A DNA stretch of 64,000 nt from Conchocele bisecta. Taxonomy: Eukaryota > Mollusca > Bivalvia > Lucinida > Thyasiridae. The notes under the pieces are model-generated. The model was not told where the DNA came from and searched no databases. It saw nothing but the letters and a program-made list of their open reading frames with translations. The translations under genes were made by a program, and so were the position numbers. Below, piece by piece: positions 11,794 through 21,600 of this stretch (position 1 is the first letter of the stretch; the number at the start of each line of letters is the position of its first letter). Location of the stretch: assembly GCA_029237695.1 (NCBI GenBank), contig CM055266.1, forward strand, positions 113,353,370 to 113,417,369, read 5' to 3'.

Positions 11794-11965
11794 AGTAATA
11801 ACACCATGGGCAGTTGCGTTTACTGTAGTAATAACACCATGGGCAGTTGCGTTTACTGTAGTAATAACACCATGGGCAGTTGCGTTTACTGTAGTAATAA
11901 CACCATGGGCAGTTGCGTTTACTGTAGTAATAACACCATGGGCAGTTGCGTTCACTGTAGTAATA
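11794..11965. repeat. 33-bp tandem repeat, five units
   Basis: Five nearly identical units of AGTAATAACACCATGGGCAG... (33 bp) followed by a partial sixth; the last unit has one T-to-C change. It is open on both strands because 33 is a multiple of three (11-residue repeats). I do not call a gene. Confidence 0.9.
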
Positions 11966-12158
11966 AGAAAACAGTTGGTCTGTTTAAAGTGTGCGAGGAG
12001 TCCTTCGGCTTTAGTCCTTAATTATAAATAAAGAAACCTATTGATATACTAGGAAGTAATAACGAGGACAAGCAAATGTTTTACAATTCAACAGTTTTTA
12101 CTTTTGAATTTATGGTTACCATATCATGTATTTGTGATATTGAACCAGATCCAATAAT

Positions 12159-12252
12159 ACGGAGCCCCGCAGGGGAGATAGATTTTGTTTTATTGATTCG
12201 GTCCCACGAAATAACAATTCGTTCCCTCAATTTGACAATTCGTTCCCGTGGG
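12159..12252. mobile_element. Truncated family A element
   Basis: Left end ACGGAGCCCCGCAGGGGAGA followed by about three 21-bp units, then it breaks off with no right half. Confidence 0.7.
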
Positions 12253-13167
12253 TAAAATCATCAGCCCCATTTCTGCACCGCCACAAATGAGGTCGGAAAA
12301 CGTTTTATAGAAAATGCCGAATTCTTTTCCACTTTTGCTCAGAACATTTCGTCAACTTTTGTAAATATCGTAGCATTTCCCAGGGTTTCCGGCTTAGAGA
12401 GCTGTAAAAAATTGTTTTGGCAGCGCATGAGAATCGTCTCCACTGGATTCACATCATTTACATAAAAGTAACAGAAAATATCACAGTTTTTGAAATATAT
12501 TTCATGAAAAATCGCACATTTCTTAAATACAAAATCATACTGGTTGCCGGCGGTTTTAACGCATACTACTAATTGGTCAAAAACTGATCAGTGTTGTAGT
12601 GGCACAGATGTGCCTCGACAACACAGATCAGTTTTTGACCAGTGTCTCTCAAAATAAAAAAAATGTTTTTCCACAGGTGACCCAAGCAAACCAAAAGTAT
12701 AACCATTTATAGGGATATTTCTACTTTGTATGTCAAAGGTATACATTCGCGCAAAACAACGGACGTGTTCAATTATACAAAGGCTGATTTTAACACGACA
12801 TAGTCAACTACAATCATGTGACATTGTGATACCATATCTTTTATCTATTGAATGTTTAACGTACTTCCTAGATTATGTCAGAAGTAATGGTTTTACAAGA
12901 TACCATCAGTCTAAACCTAAAGCTTACATACATAACATTAAAGCGATTTATTTCCCTAATATAATTGTAATTCCGACTAGCACACGATACTAGTAACGAT
13001 GACGTCAGCCATGGCAACAACGAGAAAGGAAGTCATAATGCCACTTTCTTTTTATGCGACGCAGATCATGTGTCGTTATTACAAATATGTGCCCTTTATT
13101 AGTGTCAATGTGTAAACATATAATTATGTAAATCTTATAGCAAAGATGGTATTATACAAACATGTCT
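12253..13167. other. Gene-free stretch with one hairpin
   Basis: An imperfect palindrome at 12574-12641 pairs TGGTCAAAAACTGATCAGTG with its complement. The rest, including an 87-codon open frame from 12730, shows no recognisable coding signal. Confidence 0.45.
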
Positions 13168-13460
13168 TTATCCTGTCAACACAGTGCGTATGTGCCGTGA
13201 AACACGGTGCCTTGAAACATTTTGTATATCCTGTCAATATGACCTAATCACTGCGTATGAATATGTGCGTTGACTGGGGTTATTTTTGCATTTCAAAGCC
13301 ATGTGTATGTGTTGACGGGATAAGTATGTGCCGTGAATGGGAAACATATCTGGCGCGGCACGGAAACGGGTTGTGCTCAGCAGAGCCTCGCCCATCCCGT
13401 TTCCTAAGCCTTGCCACATATTTTTTCCCATTCACGGCACTAACCTACCATTCTCTATAT
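13168..13460. mobile_element. Double-hairpin element, family G
   Basis: Two fold-backs in series: ATCC.GTCAACACAGTGCG ... TGTTGACGGGAT, then GTGCCGTGAATGGGAAA ... TTTCCCATTCACGGCAC with a GAGCC.CGCCCATCCCGTTTCC inner stem. Other copies: 22625-22887, 25770-26050, 38011-38283, 40255-40577. Confidence 0.8.
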
Positions 13461-13618
13461 ATGTCAACTATAAAGTCACGTACGTCGCACGAAACTCCCA
13501 TGTATTTGTATAGCCGTTAAGGTGTTAGGTCATAGATAGATACAGTTGACTTGAATGATAATTGATTCATAAGAGTGATGTGATATATGAATATAACATA
13601 ATTATGTGAAAATTGTCT

Positions 13619-14285
13619 TGTTACTGTATAATATATGGAGCATTGAGTTGCCATCTCCGCCATCTTTGTAAGTACAAGCCATCGTACAGTTTCACCACAT
13701 TTCGTGCGTTTGACCCATACCACCAATAATATGACAGTAAACCAAATAAAACTTGGTGCAATACATCATTGACATACATGACAACGGCAAGCTATAAATA
13801 TTATTCCAGCAAACTATACAACAGACGAGATATCTTAGCATTTCTCCAATCAATCTCAAAAATAAATTTTGATGTGTGAACTTTTCAATCTGGTCAAGTC
13901 ATATTTACTCGCATAGTAGGTGAGTAGACACCAGGGCCAATACACTCAGGTAACAGCTTACATGTCACTGGATTTGATAACTAGTAACAGAGTACAGTAG
14001 TGGGTATATATGGTATGTGTTGTGTGGTTTGCCAGGTAAAAGTGATACACTGTGCGATTTTCTGTGTATGAGGGCTATTTATAATGGTGGATCATGTGGT
14101 CAAAAACACACCTATCCAGTCAGTTATCATGGCTTTTCAACATGTGATTAGCTACATTATATCATATGTTCTACTTCACATTTTTAGTTCTTTATCAAAC
14201 GACAGAACATGTACAACTGGTTGATGGCTGGAACACACAACGATGGCAAACCTGACCACTCCACGTGCCATATAGGATACAGTAA
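13619..14285. mobile_element. Fold-back element, family V
   Basis: Long imperfect inverted ends (GTTACTGTATAATATATGGA / CCATATAGGATACAGTAAC) about 667 bp apart. A second copy spans 23155-23960 with a G-derived insertion, and a one-ended copy is at 40855-41000. Confidence 0.6.
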
Positions 14286-14461
14286 CCAGGCAGTATTCAC
14301 ATTTACGAAGCAATTATGTTTGAATCAAACAATGATCGGGTATAGAACGGGTCCTTAATCACCAATGTGCATTATTTACAAGAGAATATATATGGCAGGG
14401 AAAAAATGTCAGCCCCGTTACATCGACGTAATAAATGATATTTGTCCGCAGCTGAGTAAAG

Positions 14462-14545
14462 GTACCTTACGACGGGTGCGGCCAGCGTAGCCCCAGATCA
14501 GCCTGCGCATCCGCGCAGTCTGATCTGGGGCTACGCTGGCCGCTA
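14462..14545. mobile_element. Family D hairpin core
   Basis: GGCCAGCGTAGCCCCAGATC pairs with its complement around TGCGCATCCGCGCA. Only the core is present; the outer arms are missing. Confidence 0.65.
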
Positions 14546-14573
14546 TTCCGTCAATACAGCATTGTTTCTGCAT

Positions 14574-14800
14574 CAGGGGCCGTTTCACTAAACTTCGTCC
14601 GACTAAGACGTTCGTAAGTGCAAAACTAATATTCACATCAAGGTTGGCATTGGTTGCTGATTTGTGTAAGTTTTTGGTAGACTTCTTCCGACTGTAAACC
14701 ACCACATATAGGTGGAAAATGTCAGCATACATGAATCATAACTTTATAGAAATATTCGTACGAACATGTGTAACGTACGAACTTTAGTGAAACGTGTTCT
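14574..14800. mobile_element. Family B variant (B')
   Basis: B-type ends (GGGGCCGTTTCACTAAAC / TTTAGTGAAACG) enclose a different interior with TTCACATCAAGGTTGGCATT. The same subtype recurs at 45717-45946, so it is a distinct subfamily. Confidence 0.65.
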
Positions 14801-15171
14801 GCCCATCAGTAACACTTTTGATTAATCTCTGTTTGCATGAATACTTGTTATTATCAGTATCTACACTGGTCACAAAATGACATAAGGGTCTGGTTTCTCG
14901 CACAGCGGCATCCCATTTATTAATTAGAGTAATGAAACATAATTCTCGACGGAGGTCTGCTTAATACATTCCTTGATCCGTCAAACATCAATTTTCTCGC
15001 ATCACAGTTTAAAGGCCACTGCCGTTAAGTCATGGTCCAGCCAGGGATGTAATATAGAGGATATGAAACAACGCGACATCTCGCGAAACCCGATAGCAAC
15101 TCGCCTGATTAATACACTAGCCAGTTTGTAAAATGGCTAAACCGTCTTAATTCTAAATATCTGACAACATA
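14801..15171. other. Gene-free stretch with family D remnants
   Basis: ATCTACACTGGTCACAAAAT near 14868 is D-like. No gene. Confidence 0.4.
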
Positions 15172-15244
15172 TACAGTGAAACCTCTCTAAACCGGACACC
15201 CTGTGAGGTTCCCCAGGGTGTTCGGTTTAGAGAGGTTCACTGTA
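15172..15244. mobile_element. Family F palindrome (Tc1/mariner-like MITE)
   Basis: TACAGTGAAACCTCTCTAAA pairs with its complement across GGTTCCCC. CAGT...ACTG ends between TA dinucleotides fit Tc1/mariner, perhaps pogo-type. A further end fragment lies at 15355-15385. Confidence 0.75.
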
Positions 15245-15445
15245 AATCAAGCATTTGATCATTCTGAGTTATAGCTGTGTGCTATGCGATCACGAACAGA
15301 CATTGTCACCTGAGATAAACGACCAAGAAACTCAACAAAAATAATATCACAGGTGTTTTCTTGGTGTCCGGTTTAGAGAGGTTGGCGCTTAAATACCATA
15401 CAACACACAGTATCAACATCGGACACATATGTATCCCCATTGCGT

Positions 15446-15684
15446 TTAACCCTTTGAACCCGAAATCCCGCTATAGCGGTTTATGCAAAAAGTGCAGATC
15501 CAGATGAGCCGGCTCGTAACAAGCCGTCTGATCAGGATCTGCACTTTTTGCAAGTAATTTCTTAGAACAAAAACACCCCCTTTTCATAAATGGACGAATC
15601 TGAAAATCATTTTGTGACCATTGGATTGGTCGGAACATTAGCATATCACAGTCCATTCCAGTTCCTTAGGGTTGAAAGGGTTAA
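15446..15684. mobile_element. Family E element (piggyBac-like)
   Basis: TTAACCCTTTGAACCCGAAA at left, GGGTTGAAAGGGTTAA at right, and a CAGATGAGCCGGCTCGTAAC hairpin. TTAA at both borders. Confidence 0.8.
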
Positions 15685-15770
15685 TTTAGACGGGCTTCAC
15701 TGTAGTTTATTCTATTTTCGTGCCTGTTCATGATTGAAAGTAACAAAACATGTTCATGGAGTGCTTACTT

Positions 15771-15841
15771 ACAGCGGAACGTCTCTAAACCGGACACCCT
15801 GGGAACCTCCCAGGATGTCCGGCTTAGAGAGGTTCCGCTAT
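15771..15841. mobile_element. Family F palindrome
   Basis: CAGCGGAACGTCTCTAAACC folds on its complement. The 80 bp to its left match the sequence left of the F piece at 10843, so both sit in copies of one older repeat. Confidence 0.7.
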
Positions 15842-16066
15842 ACTAACATTGTATTGTAGCCTTAATGCCATTTGGATTCTCTATTCTGTGTTACATAGGC
15901 TTAATTTGGACATTTCGCACCGTCCCAACGGTCCACGGCAATATAGATAATGTAGCATGAATAACATGCCGATAAAAACAAGGCAACTGGAGAAATGTAC
16001 ATTCCTGTAGTAACTTTGAGGCCCATCAACGGGGGGGGGGGGGGGGGGATTCTTCTTCTTCTCTCC

Positions 16067-16330
16067 GTATACAAGGTGCATGCTCACGTGGTTAGAACAA
16101 TAACAGCAATGGCTGAAAGTGTTGAAAGAGCGCCCATTCCAAAGCAAGTATTATTTGATTATTTGATAGTTTCCTTAATATGCAACGGATTTTGATTAAC
16201 TATGGCGCAGCAAACGCGTCTTAATGAGCTGTATTTGGTGGGCACTTCGGCACATACTTAAGCCGTTTTTGCGATGAATTTATGTCCGTGTCAGTAAACA
16301 CGGTAAACGCGAAAATCGATTATAATAAAT
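16067..16330. mobile_element. Family I element, partial
   Basis: Left end CAAGGTGCATGCTCACGTGG to the GCGATGAATTTATG stem; the right half is lost. A G run of about 20 bases precedes it at 16030-16049. Confidence 0.65.
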
Positions 16331-16339
16331 ATGATTATA

Positions 16340-16475
16340 CTTTTATAATCATCAAATATATGCAGTGGTTAGTTCTATATGAAATAATGCATTTCGGGAA
16401 ATATAAATGATTACTCCCTCAAAGTATACTTTGCTAGATAAGAATATTTTGCAATTTTGAAGAAATCGGCTACAG
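16340..16475. mobile_element. Family C element, right half
   Basis: AATCATCAAATATATGCAGT ... CTCCCTCAAAGTATACTTTG ... GAAATCGGCTAC match the right half of complete C copies. Confidence 0.7.
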
Positions 16476-16844
16476 GAATTGGGTATATTCACATAGCAAT
16501 ATATGTTGTCTTTGATACTGCTTGTTATAAGTAGACCCTCGTATATTCGTGTTTCTAGTATCTACCATCTACTCGTCTCTGGTAGTAACTTCTACAATTG
16601 TAGACTATACAACCGCCTACGTTACTCTTGCCCTATCAACGTTTCTGAAGATATATTGGCAATGGCAACTCGCAATAAAGCTACCATATTTGTTTGCGCC
16701 TGAACAGTAGCACAGCTCAGGCTCAGCCAATTAACCTGTTGATCTCAAGCATAATATTCAAGAATTTTGAAATACATGCATTGACAAATATTGGTAATTA
16801 GTGCTGGCGTAAGTGTAATATATTTCAAATACAGTAGAACCTCT

Positions 16845-17291
16845 CCCAACAAGACACACAGACAGTCCGTGTATCCTTAACCCTTTCACCCTTAAGTAAC
16901 TGAATGGGCTGCGGTATGTTCGTTTTGCAACCAATCCAATCATCGCAAGATGATTTTCAGACTATTCCATTTATAAAAAGGGGGTATTTGTTTTTCTCAA
17001 AAATATGAAAATTACTTTAAAACAGTGCAGATCCTGATGAGACGGCTCGTTACGAGCCGGCTCATCTGGATCTGCACTGTTTGCATAAACCGACATAGCG
17101 GGCTTTCGGGTTCAAAGGGTTAATGTTATGGCTTTCGTTGGTGTGTATTTATCATGATAATTCCTGTTCAAGTTCGCGAAGCACAGCCGCATACCTCGAC
17201 ATAGTCATATGTATGATTTACAGTGGAACATATCTAACCCGGACACCCTGGGGACCCCCCAGGGTGTCCGGTATAGATATGTTCTACTGTA
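16845..17291. mobile_element. Family F element carrying a nested family E
   Basis: Left sequence CAGACAGTCCGTGTATCC and right sequence TGTTATGGCTTTCGTTGGTG are continuous in the copy at 6667-6860, where only one TTAA separates them. Here E (16877-17123) occupies that TTAA. The right end is the 17219-17291 palindrome. Confidence 0.8.
16877..17123. mobile_element. Family E element (TTAA duplication shown by empty site)
   Basis: TTAACCCTTTCACCCTTAAG to GGGTTCAAAGGGTTAA, with the GACGGCTCGTTACGAGCCGG hairpin. Comparison with the empty paralogue shows a duplicated TTAA, the hallmark of piggyBac-type insertion. Confidence 0.85.
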
Positions 17292-17347
17292 TAGGCTCAG
17301 CCAATTAAACTTGATTTCAAGCATAATATTCAAATAGTTTCAAATAA

Positions 17348-17596
17348 AGATATTGACAACTATTGGCAAGATTAGCGCAGGCGATAGTGTAATACATTTC
17401 AAGTACTATATTCTGGTATCAGTGGCGTCACTTAAAACCAATGAGTTCTATATCCATTGAGACGTGTGTTATCTATAAACATGCATTGTTCCCCTGTACG
17501 GTCTGCCAGTCTGGAGACGACGATCGGGACATGCGCATATGTCCGTTGCAATTGCATCCTACCATCTGACTTCTGCATACCGACTGCAGCTTGTCA
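17348..17596. repeat. Inverted-repeat arm, family U (left)
   Basis: About 248 bp that recur in inverse orientation at 20971-21215, on the other side of cavB exon 1. Partial copies occur at 16750-16840 and 40070-40150. Confidence 0.7.
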
Positions 17597-17904
17597 ATAT
17601 CAGTAGCTATGACGTGCAATGGACACGTGGTCATAATGCCTCTGTGAGAAACATAGCCACAATTTAGCCTGTGTATACACTTGCAATAATGGTCATCTGT
17701 GACTATCTTTCGTCAGTCTAGTACCAAATATTCTACCACACGCCCTTAGCCTAATACAAATGTATGCCCTATACATGTATATGTTAACCGCAAAACAAGT
17801 GTTTCACTGACTGAAAAGCAGATGAGCATATTATCTAGGTCAACGGCTGCGTTTTTCCAGTCACAGCTACATATATATAATACGATGAGCAACCTCGTGG
17901 CGAA

Positions 17905-17970
17905 CAGTGTAGACAGTGATCAGCCTGCGCATTCTCACAGTCTGATCATGGTCTACATTGTTCTCCATAT
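17905..17970. mobile_element. Family D hairpin core
   Basis: GTGTAGACAGTGATCAGCCT pairs with its complement around GCATTCTCACAG. Confidence 0.55.
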
Positions 17971-18115
17971 AATCAATACCACTTGATGAGTATTATATAC
18001 CAACTTGCGTTTCTAAGCGAATGAAGTAACACTGTTGTAAACATACATCCGTATAGCAGGGCCTCCCTGTGTAAGTGTGATTATAGCCGTCGGCGACGTC
18101 GGCCAACATATCACG

Positions 18116-18625
18116 ATGTGGAGCGCGTCCGTCGGCCGCTCACTCCGGATAATGTCCAACGCCGACGACGTCAACACTGCGTCGCCAGAGCCCGTGCAAG
18201 CAGGTACGGAACTAGACGACCACTCTGCGCGGCGACGGCGAATATCATCGGCGTCAACGTCATCTTTTGATGAGCTAGATCCCACAAACAAGCCGCTGAC
18301 AGATGTGGAGGTTAAACCTGAGTTTAAGTTGAACGTCATTGAAAGCCCGGCTGTAGAATCTCGTGAACCCGCGATAATTATAACTGAGAACATAGATGAT
18401 ACAGTGAAGCCACCAACGACGAAAGGTGTAGTGTTGACGTATAAGACGCACGCGTTTGACGATCCGTTGTTCTATTCTCAAAGCACGTTGCCGTCATCGA
18501 CGTCATCACCGGCAGCAAAACCACGTGCACATGCGACGGCGTCTATAAAATCGCCACGGACAACGTCAGTCAACATGGCGGCTGGTGAGGACAGAGATCC
18601 AGAAAATGTTAATGAGATTGTGAAG
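18116..18625 (+). CDS. cavB exon 1
   Basis: 170 codons, GC- and CpG-rich against an AT-rich background, with an RRRR stretch and a run of Ser/Thr before the caveolin NRDP-like motif DRDPENVN. The donor is GTATGT. Most of it has no recognised domain. Confidence 0.82.
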
Positions 18626-21600
18626 GTATGTAACTGTATATGTTATACATTTAGAATATATGTTATTTCCCTTGAGATAGCATATTATGTCACGCAAATC
18701 GATTTTTCGCAAAAACGACATAAGTTTGTGCCAAACTCACTAGACCACCAAATGCAGCTCATGAAGACGCGTTTGCTGCGCCATATTTCATGAAAATCCG
18801 TTACATATTAAGGATAATATCAAATAATACTTACTTTGGAGTGGGCAACGTTGTTGTTGTTGTAACCACGTGATCATGAACCTTGGTTGTGTTACCGACG
18901 TGAAAATACGGGACGATTCCCAGGCAAATATCGCCTAATGATACTGTTTATTGCATACACCGGGATTCCTGCAGCCTGCTCACGTGCTGCATTGATGGAA
19001 TCTCGAACAGTCCAGGAGCCCGTTTTAAAAATGTCTTACTACTAAAATGTTCGTAAGTGCAAAATTATGGTAGACTTTAAATTTCTCATTAACAAAGTTT
19101 TCGAGTAAACAATTATTGGATTTACATTTATTGAATATGCAGCCTATGCTCAATAAATGTAAATCCATCAATTGATATTTCTAGACGATCCTAAATTTGC
19201 ACTTACGAACATTTTAGTCGTAAGAAGTTTAGTGAAACGGGCCCCAGTAGCCTATTTCACCAACATTGCAAAGTATACTTATCTAGCAAAGTATACTTTG
19301 AGGGAAAAATGTTTAATTGAAGGATAAATTTATTAATTTTTAATATACTGCATGTATTACATGATCACAGCCATTTTGGCTGTGGTAATGTAATAAATAC
19401 GGTATATCAATTATGTATACTTTTAATCATCAAATATATGCAGTGGTTAGTTCTATATGAAATAATGCATTTTGGGAAAAATAAATTATTACTCCCTCAA
19501 AGTATACTTTGCCAGATAAGTATACTTTTCAATTGTGATGAAATCGGCTACAAATCCAGATCAGGCTGTGCACAGCCTGATCTTGATCTACACTGGTCGC
19601 AAAACCCATAAGCACCATTTCTCCAGTCACAGCGAAATATGTAAATCATATTACACTAGTAATAAACATGTAATTGTGCTTCAATGTATGGTGTTGTACT
19701 TATGGAATAAATAGAATATAACATTTGTGATGATTGCATATGTATTTATTAAACTCGGTGACTGGTGTCATTAGAAACTCGGCATGGACTCATGGACTCG
19801 GCATGGACTTAAGTTGTTTACTTTTAGCAAAGTGTGTCAGAAATGTTGTCAACATCGGTGTTATGGCCCCAGCGGAGTGATGGATGTCAGTAACCTGATC
19901 ATACTATAACCTCAGTGGAGAAAAAAACATGTTAATTGTGGGTAATTAAATCTTAATTGCAATGATGCGTGTTCGGGCAAAGATGAAAAGAACATACGTG
20001 TTAACAATGACATGTATCTCCGTGACTGAGTTGGTTTCACTATGTGTCACTCACGTCAAAACAAAGAATATACCTGCTGAGGAGGATACATGATATGCAG
20101 GGGTCCGTTTCACCAAACTTCGTAAGACTAACATGTTCGTAAGTGCAAAATTATGATAGTCTGTAAATTTCACATTAACAATGATTTCTTGTAAATAATT
20201 ATTGGATTTACATTTATTGAGCATAGGCTGCACATGCAGCCTATGCTCAATAAATGTAAATCCATCAATTGAAATTTCCAGACGATTCTAAATTTGCACT
20301 TACGAATATTTTAGTCGCACGAAGTTTAGTGAAACGTGCCCCAGGTACGTATAAGTTTACAAAATTTACAATATTTTTCATCAATTAAGTCAAAAGTTGA
20401 CAAAAATTTCAGAATACATGTACATGCTTCTGCATGTACTATGAACATATAATTCCACCACAAAAATATTTACACAATTCCCTAACATTTGATTGGCCCG
20501 TAGCAAGTCTCTGTCCAAAATGTATATCCCAGTAAGCTCCCACGCCGAACTACTTTCCGTAACCGTGAGGCGCAGTTAAAATAATTATTAAGAAAACGGA
20601 AAATAAACCCATTTTCTTGATGCATTTATTTGGATGTTGGAATTATAAGGAATGAATGGCCTTTTTGTAATGAATGGCCTTCCGGCCTTCGTCCAGTATT
20701 CCCGCGACTTTTCCAAGTTTATACCCCGTTCCACAAAAAGGCCATTCATTCCTATATTCGTCAACTTTTGACGCCATTTACGGACAATATTGTAAATTTT
20801 GTAAACGTATTTCATGAAATTACGTAGATGTCCGAAGGTACAAAGTTACATGGCGTGTCTCATTATGTGACTGTAACTGGATAAATGGCGCTTATGGGAT
20901 TTGTGGCCAGTCTAGATTCCTCTTTTGTCGCTACGTTTGTAAAATAATGAACTATTGTGTTTGGTAGATGCAAGCTGCAGTCGGTATGCAGAAGTCATAT
21001 ATGGTAGGATGCAATTGCAACGGACATATGCGTATGTCCCGATCGTCGTCTCCAGACTGGCAGACCGTACAGGGGAACATTGCATTTGTATAGATAACTC
21101 ACGTCTCAATGGATATATAACTCCAAGGTTTTAAATGACGCCACTGATACCAGAATATAGTACTTGAAATGTATTACACTATCGCCCGCGCTAATCTTGC
21201 CAATATTTGTCAATAATTCCAGCACAAAAATATTTACACAATTCCCTAACATTTTATTGGCCCGTAGCAAGTGTCTGTCCAAAATTTATATCCCAGTAAA
21301 CTCCCACGCCGTCGCACTGGCATTAAAGTCGTCGCCGGGTCGCACGCGCTGTCGTCCGTCGGCACGCGCCGTCATCCAAAGCGACGCGAAACGGATAGCG
21401 GGTCCCGAGAAGAGAGTCGCTCGGTCATTCCGTAGATACGAGCCGGACACGTCCTGAAAAGGCCACCCCGGACTCACTCGGGTGTCGGTCTGACGGGCGT
21501 ATCGGAAAATATCGTAAATTTTGTAAAATCGCATGGCGTGTTTCATATGTGAACATTGCCTCGTTACTGTATCCTATACGGCAGATGGGAGTAACCAACT

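Noticed and set aside
11746..12021. Cysteine-containing 11-residue repeat protein
   Set aside because: It is the 33-bp tandem repeat read in frame, with no start or conserved context.
12730..12993. 87-codon open frame
   Set aside because: Composition matches surrounding AT-rich DNA and nothing recognisable is encoded.
18077..18115. Upstream extension of cavB exon 1
   Set aside because: The frame is open but the first codon there is GTG, not ATG; the first ATG is 18116.
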